Positions 18,301 to 25,100 of a DNA stretch of 64,000 bases are shown here, one piece after another. A program made the position numbers and the translations under genes. Location of the stretch: the NCBI RefSeq assembly GCF_013284035.1, contig NZ_CP054141.1, forward strand, positions 1,178,001 through 1,242,000. Reading direction: 5' to 3'. Under the pieces are notes generated by a model. The model searched no databases, was not told the origin of the DNA, and saw only the letters and a list, made by a program, of their open reading frames with translations. Positions within the stretch are counted from its first letter, which is position 1, and each line of letters begins with the position of its first letter. The stretch is from Flavobacterium sp. M31R6 (GTDB taxonomy: Bacteria; Bacteroidota; Bacteroidia; Flavobacteriales; Flavobacteriaceae).

Positions 18301-18571
18301 ATCCAATTTTGATAGCGATTCAAAAGAAGAAGTTTTTGCTGCCGGAAATTATTTTGGAGTTACACCTTATCACAGTAGATTTGACGGATTCTCTGGTGCT
18401 TTAATCAAAAATGAAAAAACAATATTCTTAGGCAATCAGATAGGAATTGACTTGGCCCAGAAAGCGGTACGACACTTGGATGTTATTCATTTTAACGGTA
18501 AAAAATACTTATTGGTTACCATAAATAATAAGAAAGCGGAGATTTATGAATTACCGATGAGTTCTAATTAA
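15311..18571 (+). CDS. FG-GAP/VCBS-repeat lipoprotein with ASPIC/UnbV domain (paralogue B)
   Basis: 1086 residues from the ATG at 15311, which overlaps the stop of paralogue A by 8 bp. An upstream in-frame ATG at 15281 is rejected because it would spoil the lipoprotein leader MNKFYSLGLV...LILSC (Cys17). There are about thirteen D-x-D-x-D-G-type loops (DINNDGLVD, DVNGDGYLD, DYDLDGDLD, DIDNDGDQD). The central ASPIC/UnbV segment carries TTRGFQSSSEPMLHFGYG, then SLVVIWPDKTYQTL. The shared N-terminal motif YNGGGVA(I/L)GDINNDGL in A and B shows recent common descent. Function is unknown; likely outer-membrane-anchored with SusCD. It is separated by 40 bp from the haloperoxidase-like gene. Confidence 0.88.
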   Translation: MNKFYSLGLVALLILSCSKKQDRLFEKLDSATSNITFKNELLESKNISILDYLYYYNGGGVALGDINNDGLVDIYFTSNQGKNKLYLNKGNNKYEDISKKAGVEGESDWNTGTVMADVNGDGYLDIYVCAVVGINGFEGHNELFINNKNNTFTESSAEYGLDLDNYSTSVAFFDYDLDGDLDMYLLNHAVHSELSFGNANIRNNRNYECGDKLFRNDNGKFVDVSAQAGIFGGANGYGLGIAVSDFNLDGYPDIYIGNDFHEDDYYYLNNGDGTFTESLKSYFGHTSRFSMGVDVADINHDGFPDIMSLDMLPEDEKVLKSSLGDDNVQMLKLRTEKYGYHNQYTRNMLQINQGGKYFTETALLSGVAATDWSWSALFADYNQDGEQDIFVCNGIPKRPNDLDYVKYFSNEQVKRKIGSTKLLDKEALKKMPKGNVTNYVFEGGADLQFINKSDQWIENDSIISNGSGYADLDNDGDLDVVTNNINDIASVYINQTNNKSHYLKVKLQFIGKNTYGIGAKVISYSKGKKQFKELQTTRGFQSSSEPMLHFGYGKIASIDSLVVIWPDKTYQTLKNVKCNQTLTIKANANRKAFDYQKLHPAVMPVFKKVETGLGVDFTHQENDYIDFVYQKLIPYGRSDRGPATAIGDLNGDGKEDIFFGGSKGKKAAIYIQNTNGFSKKGYNEIEKDSVFEDASAVIGDFNNDKINDLFVASGGGENASNLQDRLYVAKGNQLVNSVLPDLSQNASVVKAFDYDKDGDLDLFVGNNSLNNRFGSTPDCYLLKNNKGVFALAEAKTFEGIGMVTDAVFSDFNKDGKIDLIVVGEWMKPTFFANKNGKFVNVTETVFAEKSNGLYQSIIPFDIDNDGDQDYLLGNWGMNSKFKASQEFPMKMYYDDFDKNGTYETILAKEKNGKYYTILGLDELVEEFSGLLKKKFNSYKSFAGKPLEEVFDMKMLEQGKLYEVHNLKSGYLRNDKGKFTFVSFGNKLQVSPITSFVKSNFDSDSKEEVFAAGNYFGVTPYHSRFDGFSGALIKNEKTIFLGNQIGIDLAQKAVRHLDVIHFNGKKYLLVTINNKKAEIYELPMSSN

Positions 18572-18611
18572 CAAAAAACTAAAACCTACTCAAAATTTAA
18601 TAATATATAAT

Positions 18612-19964
18612 ATGAAGTCTAAATTATATACGATAGCAGCAGTTTGTTTGCTTTTTATTTCATGTGGAAAACATGAAAAAATAGTCGTGTCAGCCAGTGA
18701 TTTTCGTGCTGCGGTTGATACCGTTTCAGAAATAATGATTCATGATATTTTTTCTCCTCCTGTAGCAAGTAGAATATATGCATACCCAAATATTGCAGCT
18801 TATGAAGTTATTGCCCAAAACAGCAAAACATACGCAAGTTTACAAGGTCAGCTGAATGGATTGGATTCTATCCCAATATTGGATTCTAAAGCAGGTGTCA
18901 ACCAAAAGTTGGCTGCGATAATTGCACACATGGAAGTAAGCAAGCAATTGATTTTCTCTGAAGATGCATTGGAGAAATTTAGAGATAGTTTGTATAAAAA
19001 ATGGGAAGGCGAGAATTCAAAAGAATTTGAAGTTTCCAAAGAGTATGGATTGAAAGTTGCCGAGCGTATTAAAAAATGGATGGGAAAAGATAATTACAAA
19101 CAAACTAGAACCTTGCCTAAATTTTCAGTATTTGCGAGTCAACCTGGAAGATGGCAACCCACTCCACCGGCTTATATGGATGGAGTTGAGCCGCATTGGG
19201 GAGAGATAAGAACGATGGTTTTAGATTCGGCTTCACAGTTTAAACCGACTCCAGCAATACCTTTTTCATTAGATAAAAAGTCAGCTTATTTCAAGGAAGT
19301 AATGGAGATTTACAGCATAAGTCTAAAAATTTCTGAAGGATTAAAAAAATCGGAAGAATCTAAAAGCAATCCAGTTCCAGAGGAATCAAAAGTTGCCGTT
19401 TTTTGGGATTGTAACCCTTATGTGACCGTAAGTCAAGGTCACATGATGTTTGCCAAAAAGAAGAATACTCCAGATGCACACTGGATTGGTATAACCAAAA
19501 TTGCATGTGTAAAAACCAATGCCGATTTTGAAAAAACAGTTTATGCTTATACCAAGACATCAATAGGGATTTTCGAGTCGTTTATCAGTTGTTGGGACGA
19601 GAAATACAAAAGTAATATGGTGCGTCCTGAAACGGTAATCAATCAGAATATTGATGAGAATTGGAAACCCTTGTTACAAACACCTCCATTTCCTGAATAT
19701 ACAAGTGGACATTCTGTAGTTTCAACTTGTTCTGCAGCACTTTTAACCACCATTTTTGGAGATAATTTTGCTTTTGTTGATGATTCAGAAATTCCTTTTG
19801 GATTACCAACAAGAAAATTTTCATCTTTTAAAGCAGCGGCAAAAGAAGCGGCAAATAGTAGAATGTATGGAGGAATACATTACAGGGCGGCGGTTGAAAA
19901 TGGAGTTGTTCAAGGTCAAAATATAGGGGATTTTATTATTTCAAAATTGAAGATGGTTAAGTAA
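18612..19964 (+). CDS. Vanadium-dependent haloperoxidase / PAP2-superfamily lipoprotein
   Basis: 450 residues with a lipobox ending LFISC (Cys19). The vanadate/phosphate-binding signature is complete: K331 and R338 in K-x6-RP, SGH at 365-367 with H367, and R417 and H423 in SR-x5-H. These match the ligands of vanadium haloperoxidases and acid phosphatases of the PAP2 fold; the usual PSGH is TSGH here. Motifs cannot tell halide oxidation from phosphate-ester hydrolysis. Membership of the SusCD/FG-GAP block suggests a surface or periplasmic role. It is followed after 2 bp by the GyrI-like gene, so the two are co-translated. Confidence 0.85.
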   Translation: MKSKLYTIAAVCLLFISCGKHEKIVVSASDFRAAVDTVSEIMIHDIFSPPVASRIYAYPNIAAYEVIAQNSKTYASLQGQLNGLDSIPILDSKAGVNQKLAAIIAHMEVSKQLIFSEDALEKFRDSLYKKWEGENSKEFEVSKEYGLKVAERIKKWMGKDNYKQTRTLPKFSVFASQPGRWQPTPPAYMDGVEPHWGEIRTMVLDSASQFKPTPAIPFSLDKKSAYFKEVMEIYSISLKISEGLKKSEESKSNPVPEESKVAVFWDCNPYVTVSQGHMMFAKKKNTPDAHWIGITKIACVKTNADFEKTVYAYTKTSIGIFESFISCWDEKYKSNMVRPETVINQNIDENWKPLLQTPPFPEYTSGHSVVSTCSAALLTTIFGDNFAFVDDSEIPFGLPTRKFSSFKAAAKEAANSRMYGGIHYRAAVENGVVQGQNIGDFIISKLKMVK

Positions 19965-19966
19965 TT

Positions 19967-20878
19967 ATGAAAAATAAAATTATAATTGGTTTTAGCTTAT
20001 TGCTATCGTTTTTTTTGATTTGGTATTTGTTTATAAAAGAAAATGATTATAGGATTTCGTTTACTGTAAAAGCTGCAACTGGAACTGTTTTTCAAGGAAT
20101 TAAAGAATGGAGTGCAGTTCAATTAGAAAAAGAAAAAGAAAGTTATAAAATCATTGCTAAGAATAATTTTGATTTTATCCAGCAAAAAATGACTAAAGGT
20201 AATTCTCAAATGGAATATACTTGGGAAATGGTCTCTATAAATGATTCAATGACGAGGGTAAATGTGGGCATAAAAGAGTTGGGACATGGATTGTACAATA
20301 AAATTACCGCTCCATTTTGGAATACATCATTTAAAGTAGGTCAAATAAAAAAGATAAAGTCTTTTAAAGAGGGTTTGAATGACCATATTTCAAAATTTAA
20401 ATACAAAATTGATGGAGAAGGTTCGTCAAAAGAAGAGTTTGTGGCATACCTATCATTAAAAAGTGTTTTGCAAACCAAAGCACAAACCATGATTGGGAAT
20501 GATGGGTTAATTACTGGTTTTCTGCAAATTCATAATATTAAAATTCAGGGAAGACCTTATGTTGAGGTTACAAAATGGGATTTGGATAAAGAAACGCTAG
20601 ATTTTAATTATTGTTTTCCAATTGATAAAAACACGAAAATTATTGCCGATAAGGATGTAAAGTTTAAAACTATTCCACCAATGAAAGGTTTGAAAGCGAC
20701 TTATTATGGTAACATGAGAACGTCAGATCGTTCTTGGTTTGCGTTGTTAGATTATGCAAAAAAGAATGGTTATGAGCTAAATAATAAGCCGTTGGAACAT
20801 TTTTTTGCAAATCCTTTTGATGGGGGGGATGAACTTACTTGGAAGACTGAAGTTATTATTCCTTTCGAAAAAAAATAA
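19967..20878 (+). CDS. Membrane-anchored SRPBCC + GyrI-like (AraC effector-binding) protein
   Basis: 303 residues. An N-terminal hydrophobic helix (about residues 4-25) anchors or exports the protein. Residues about 30-150 resemble a polyketide-cyclase/SRPBCC domain. The C-terminal part (about 155-300) ends like AraC-effector-binding/GyrI-like domains: YGNMRTSDRSWFALLDYAKK, PLEHFFANPFDGGDELTWKT and VIIPF. No DNA-binding domain is present, so it is not a transcription factor by itself; it probably binds a small hydrophobic or sugar-like ligand. It is the last gene of the SusCD/FG-GAP block and lies directly after the haloperoxidase gene. The exact role is unknown. Confidence 0.7.
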   Translation: MKNKIIIGFSLLLSFFLIWYLFIKENDYRISFTVKAATGTVFQGIKEWSAVQLEKEKESYKIIAKNNFDFIQQKMTKGNSQMEYTWEMVSINDSMTRVNVGIKELGHGLYNKITAPFWNTSFKVGQIKKIKSFKEGLNDHISKFKYKIDGEGSSKEEFVAYLSLKSVLQTKAQTMIGNDGLITGFLQIHNIKIQGRPYVEVTKWDLDKETLDFNYCFPIDKNTKIIADKDVKFKTIPPMKGLKATYYGNMRTSDRSWFALLDYAKKNGYELNNKPLEHFFANPFDGGDELTWKTEVIIPFEKK

Positions 20879-20900
20879 TAGCTCAATTCTTTTTGCTTTA

Positions 20901-20936
20901 CGAAAACGTTTTTGGTGTTTTCGAAATCGATTTCGA
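20901..20936. promoter_or_regulatory. Paired LacI-type operators before the second MFS operon
   Basis: CGAAAACGTTTTTG at 20901-20914 matches the palindromes at 4752 and 7179 with one mismatch. TCGAAATCGATTTCGA at 20921-20936 is a perfect 16-bp palindrome with an altered centre (ATCGAT instead of AACGTT). Their centres are 21 bp apart, the same two-turn spacing as at 4752-4786. Confidence 0.75.
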
Positions 20937-21001
20937 TTTTATATTATGTTTTAATTGCTTGTATAGAATTACTTTTAATTAAATATTAACTAAACCACGG
21001 T

Positions 21002-22306
21002 ATGAATTTTAAAGCAAAAATGAGTTTTTGGCAAATTATCAATATGAATGTTGGTTTTTTTGGCATTCAGTATAGTTTCGGATTGCAACAAAGTGCTGTA
21101 AATCCGATTTATGATTTTTTACATGCAAGTCCAGATCAAATTCCTATATTAAATCTTGCCGGGCCATTGACGGGTTTATTGATTCAACCCATTATCGGGG
21201 CAATGAGTGATAAAACTTGGCATCCAAGATGGGGAAGACGTAAGCCTTACTTTTTTATTGGTGCAATAGTTTGTAGTATTGCTTTATTTTTATTCCCATT
21301 TAGTAGTTCATTATGGATGGCTGCAGGTTTGCTTTGGATTCTAGATGTTGGTAATAATACTGCTATGGAGCCTTATCGTGCCTTTATTGCGGATACATTG
21401 AATGAAGACCAGCAACCGATGGGTTTTCAAGCGCAAAGTTTTTTTACTGGTTTCGGGCAGTTTTTGGCTTATATTTCTCTTTTTCTATTTCCAATATTTT
21501 TTGTCGGTTACACTGGATCTTTGCCCACTTGGATTTATGCCTCCTTTTTTCTAGGGGCAGTACTTTCTGTAACTTCCATTTGGTGGAGTATGAGCAAAAC
21601 AAAAGAAATCCCTCCAACAGCAGACGAATTAACCATTTTAAAAGCAGAACCTTTAAATGTTTTTTCGCCTTTTATTGATATTTACAAAGCGGTTTTAGGG
21701 ATGCCAACAGTAATGTGGCAACTGTTTCTGGTGTATTTGTTTCAGTGGTATGCTTTGCAGTGCTATTGGCAAAATAATGCAAAAAGTATTGCTTTGTCCG
21801 TTTGGAATGTAACGCCAAAGAATGCAGTAGGATATGAAAAAGCAGTGGAGTGGAATGGATTGATCGGTGCTTTTGGGTTTATAGTTACATTTTCAGTAGC
21901 CTTTTATTTGGCAGTATTAGCCAAAAAACATGGTGCAAAAATAGTTCATTTTGTATGTCTTTTATTAGGAGCTATTTCTTTTTTGTGGTTTCCAATAGTT
22001 CAAAACCAATATGTGTTTTTTGCTGTAGTTATTGGCTACGGTATTGCTTGGGCAAGTATGATGGGAATTCCTTACTTGATGGTCGTTGCTGTTGTTCCAA
22101 AAGAGCGTTATGGAGTCTATATGGGAATTATTAATATGATGATTGTGATTCCAATGATTATTCAAAACCTTTCATTTGGTTATATTTTAAAGCATTTTTT
22201 AAATAATGATCCTCGACAAGCAATCAATTTTGCAGGAGTATTGTTAGTTACTGCTGCTCTTTGTACATTATTGATTAAAATAAAAAAGACAAAATTAAGT
22301 GAATAA
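21002..22306 (+). CDS. SLC45/GPH-type MFS disaccharide transporter
   Basis: 434 residues and about 12 membrane helices. The motif WGRRKPYFFIG after helix 2 and a following NTAMEPYRAFIADTL segment are typical of the sucrose/maltose:H+ symporters related to SLC45 and plant SUT carriers. Inner-membrane uptake of an intact disaccharide fits the downstream sucrose phosphorylase, which needs it in the cytosol. It leads the operon after the paired operators at 20901-20936 and is followed closely by a sugar kinase. Sucrose, maltose or trehalose are all possible substrates. Confidence 0.86.
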   Translation: MNFKAKMSFWQIINMNVGFFGIQYSFGLQQSAVNPIYDFLHASPDQIPILNLAGPLTGLLIQPIIGAMSDKTWHPRWGRRKPYFFIGAIVCSIALFLFPFSSSLWMAAGLLWILDVGNNTAMEPYRAFIADTLNEDQQPMGFQAQSFFTGFGQFLAYISLFLFPIFFVGYTGSLPTWIYASFFLGAVLSVTSIWWSMSKTKEIPPTADELTILKAEPLNVFSPFIDIYKAVLGMPTVMWQLFLVYLFQWYALQCYWQNNAKSIALSVWNVTPKNAVGYEKAVEWNGLIGAFGFIVTFSVAFYLAVLAKKHGAKIVHFVCLLLGAISFLWFPIVQNQYVFFAVVIGYGIAWASMMGIPYLMVVAVVPKERYGVYMGIINMMIVIPMIIQNLSFGYILKHFLNNDPRQAINFAGVLLVTAALCTLLIKIKKTKLSE

Positions 22307-22322
22307 TACAATAAATAAGAAT

Positions 22323-23249
22323 ATGAACGAAATAGATATCCTTTGTGTTGGTGAAGTTCTTGTAGATTTTATTGGTCATCAAGAAGGAGTGCTTATTAAT
22401 GAAACTAGGGATTATCATAGGTATTTAGGAGGTTCGCCTACTAACGTTGCTATGAATTCAACAAGATTAGGTTTGAATACTATCATGGTTGCAACAGTAG
22501 GCAACGATGGTTTTGGTTCCTATATTACAGAACGGTTAACGAGTGTTGGAATAAATACAAACCACGTTAACGTTCTAGATGATAAATCGACTAGTGTTAT
22601 TTTTGTTTCGAGGTCCGAGGGGACACCAGATTTCATACCGTATCGTTCAGCAGATTGTTGTATTTATGAAGAACAAATTTCCAAGGAAATACTATCCAAT
22701 ACCAAGATATTTCATACTACTTGTTTCGCATTAAGTAAAAATCCTGCTCAGAAAACTATCTTAAAGAAAGCACAAGAAGCACACGATTTAGGATGTCGGC
22801 TTAGTATCGATGTTAACTATGCAAGAAAGCTATGGAAAAGTCAAGAGAAGGCTTTTAAAGTAATCAAAACCTATTGCCAGTTTAATCCATTAATAAAAAT
22901 TAGTGAAGATGATATGCTCCGCCTTTTTGAGAAGGAACTTCCTCATGAAGAAATATTTGATTTTTTTCACCATCAAGGAGTAGATACTGTTTGCTTAACT
23001 CTGGGTAGCAAAGGGGTGAAATTATCACAAAAAGGGAAAGAAGTAATACAAATGCCAGCGATAAAAATTGACAAAGTGATGGACTCCACTGGAGCAGGAG
23101 ATGCTTTTTGGTCCGGATTTTTATTTGCTTATATAAAGGAAAAATCAATTAATGAATGTTTGGATATCGCTTTAAAATTAGCAGCTTTAAAACTGCAAAA
23201 TGTAGGTCGATTACCGGATAACATAAATATCCTTTCTAAACTTTTATAA
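22323..23249 (+). CDS. PfkB-family sugar kinase (probable fructokinase)
   Basis: 308 residues from the ATG at 22323; an earlier in-frame GTG at 22299 overlaps the transporter stop and adds only eight Asn/Lys-rich residues. It has the lid motif GGSPTNVAMNS near residue 39 and the catalytic GAGDAFWSGF with D260. It probably phosphorylates the fructose freed by the adjacent sucrose phosphorylase, which starts 6 bp downstream. It is a distinct relative of the fructokinase at 813-1721. 5-Dehydro-2-deoxygluconokinase (IolC) is the nearest alternative by overall motif style, but no other inositol gene is near. Confidence 0.82.
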   Translation: MNEIDILCVGEVLVDFIGHQEGVLINETRDYHRYLGGSPTNVAMNSTRLGLNTIMVATVGNDGFGSYITERLTSVGINTNHVNVLDDKSTSVIFVSRSEGTPDFIPYRSADCCIYEEQISKEILSNTKIFHTTCFALSKNPAQKTILKKAQEAHDLGCRLSIDVNYARKLWKSQEKAFKVIKTYCQFNPLIKISEDDMLRLFEKELPHEEIFDFFHHQGVDTVCLTLGSKGVKLSQKGKEVIQMPAIKIDKVMDSTGAGDAFWSGFLFAYIKEKSINECLDIALKLAALKLQNVGRLPDNINILSKLL

Positions 23250-23255
23250 AATACG

Positions 23256-24992
23256 ATGCAACAAAATAGTAAAAAGATCAGTAATGGTGTAATGCTCAAT
23301 GTTTATCCAGATAGTATTGGAGAAAAATTTAATGACACCATAGCCATGCTAAAAATGGCAGAGTTTAAAGATGTATTTTCTTTAATATACGTGTTGCCTA
23401 CCTTTTTTAATAGTGATTTAGATAGAGGTTTTTCTATTATTGATTATGATATAAATAAAGATTTAGTAGATATAAAAGATTTAAAGGACTTGGATGAGCT
23501 CCAGATAAAGTTGAAATTTGATATTGTGTTAAATCATCTTTCTGTGGCTTCTCCTCAGTTTAAAGACATGCTGCAACACGGTAAACAATCTAAATTTAAA
23601 GATTTTTTTATCAATTGGAATGAGTTCTGGGAGGGAAATGGAGTGAAAAATGAAGATGGAATTGTAATTCCAAAACCAGAGTTTCTCAATAAATTATTCA
23701 TGAGAAAGTCCGGGTTGCCCATATTGAAAGTCCGTTTTCCGGATGGTACAGAACAGCCTTATTGGAATACTTTTTATCAGCAAATAACCTATAATCCGAT
23801 TACTGTAGCAGATTTACAAAATGTAAAAGGATTAACAGACGAGCAAAGTTTATTTGTTGTTGCTGTAATTAATACCGCAATTAAGGAGAATCAAGATTTT
23901 ACGACCATTGATTTTGAAGATTGTACTCCTTTGAAATCAGAATTTTTACAAATTGTAGAACAAAAACGTTCCTATTTGGGACAAATGGATGTCAATGCTG
24001 CATCATCTTTAGTATGGGATTTTTATGAGGAGACACTAAAGAAATTAAATGGTTATGGTTGCAATATCCTTCGATTAGATGCTTTTGCCTATTTGCATAA
24101 ACAAGTAGGGGAGTCCAATTTTTTTAATAAACCCGGAACTTGGGAATATTTAGAGCGTATTAAGAAAATAGCCCAACAAAATAATTTGATGCTATTGCCA
24201 GAAATTCACGCAGAATATGGTTTGCATTTACATGATGAGGTAGCCAATGAAGGATATTATATCTATGACTTTTTCTTACCAGGTTTAACGATACATACTA
24301 TCGAAAATAAAACTAGTAAAGCCCTGTTAAGTTGGGCTAAGGAAATTATTGCTAAAGGATATAAAACAGTAAACATGCTTGGTTGCCATGACGGAATACC
24401 TGTTCTAGATTTGAAAGGTAAGGAGGTAAATGGTGTTTATAATAAAGGATTGTTAGAAGATGCCGAGATAGAAAGTATCATGAATAAAATCATGGAACGT
24501 GGTGGTCGTGTAAAGAATCTGTACGATCCTTCAGGGAATAAAATTTCTTATTATCAAATAAATGCTACATTCTTTAGTGCACTAGGTGAAGACGAACAAA
24601 AGTTACTCCTTGCAAGAGTCATTCAAATGTTTATGCCAGGAATACCGCAGGTTTGGTATTTAGATATTTTTGCAGGTAAAAACAATTATGAAGCTGCAGA
24701 TAATGGTGGTAGTGCCGGACATAAAGAAATTAATCGTACCTCGTTGACAATGAAGGATATTTCGCAAGGGCTTAAAACGGAAGTTGTAAATAAACAATTA
24801 GAAATTATGCACTTAAGAAATACTTCAAATGCGTTTTCAGGTCAGGTTGAAATAAATGATGCTGTAGATGCTATTATAGATATCAAATGGGTGAACGGTA
24901 ACACAGTTGCGCACCTAAAGGCAAATCTTGAAACCAATGGTTTTACAATTGACCATACGGTAAATGGAATGACAAGCACTATGGGTTTCTAA
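23256..24992 (+). CDS. GH13_18 sucrose phosphorylase-like enzyme with an internal insertion
   Basis: 578 residues, no signal peptide, so cytosolic. The catalytic set is intact: D275 in RLDAFAY (nucleophile), E316 in LPEIHAEY (acid/base) and D379 in CHDG (stabiliser). SKFKDFFI, SYYQINATFFSALGEDEQ and PGIPQVWYLDIFAGKNNYE are typical of sucrose phosphorylases (sucrose + phosphate to glucose 1-phosphate + fructose). Known enzymes are near 490-505 residues. The extra length is mainly a stretch of about 65 residues between W170 (WNTF) and Q243 (QMDVN). A sucrose-6'-phosphate or glucosylglycerate phosphorylase is the alternative, though neighbours favour sucrose. It is co-transcribed with the upstream transporter and kinase. 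Confidence 0.84.
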   Translation: MQQNSKKISNGVMLNVYPDSIGEKFNDTIAMLKMAEFKDVFSLIYVLPTFFNSDLDRGFSIIDYDINKDLVDIKDLKDLDELQIKLKFDIVLNHLSVASPQFKDMLQHGKQSKFKDFFINWNEFWEGNGVKNEDGIVIPKPEFLNKLFMRKSGLPILKVRFPDGTEQPYWNTFYQQITYNPITVADLQNVKGLTDEQSLFVVAVINTAIKENQDFTTIDFEDCTPLKSEFLQIVEQKRSYLGQMDVNAASSLVWDFYEETLKKLNGYGCNILRLDAFAYLHKQVGESNFFNKPGTWEYLERIKKIAQQNNLMLLPEIHAEYGLHLHDEVANEGYYIYDFFLPGLTIHTIENKTSKALLSWAKEIIAKGYKTVNMLGCHDGIPVLDLKGKEVNGVYNKGLLEDAEIESIMNKIMERGGRVKNLYDPSGNKISYYQINATFFSALGEDEQKLLLARVIQMFMPGIPQVWYLDIFAGKNNYEAADNGGSAGHKEINRTSLTMKDISQGLKTEVVNKQLEIMHLRNTSNAFSGQVEINDAVDAIIDIKWVNGNTVAHLKANLETNGFTIDHTVNGMTSTMGF

Positions 24993-25100
24993 ATTTCATA
25001 CTATAATGGAAGAATTAGGCCTGTTAAAATATCAAAATAAAAATAGTGACGCGTGAAAGGATTTAAAATCTTAATTGTTTAAATGATTAAAAAATAAAAT

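Noticed and set aside
12001..18571. Possibility that the repeated D-x-D-x-D-G loops form a tandem DNA repeat or CRISPR-like array
   Set aside because: The units vary in spacing and codons and lie in open frames; they are protein-level repeats.
22299..22322. GTG start of the second PfkB kinase, upstream of the chosen ATG
   Set aside because: Adds only Asn/Lys-rich residues that overlap the transporter stop; the ATG at 22323 gives the usual PfkB start.
25006..25056. 16-codon ATG frame between the sucrose phosphorylase and the next MFS gene
   Set aside because: Too short and without support; could be chance or a gene remnant.
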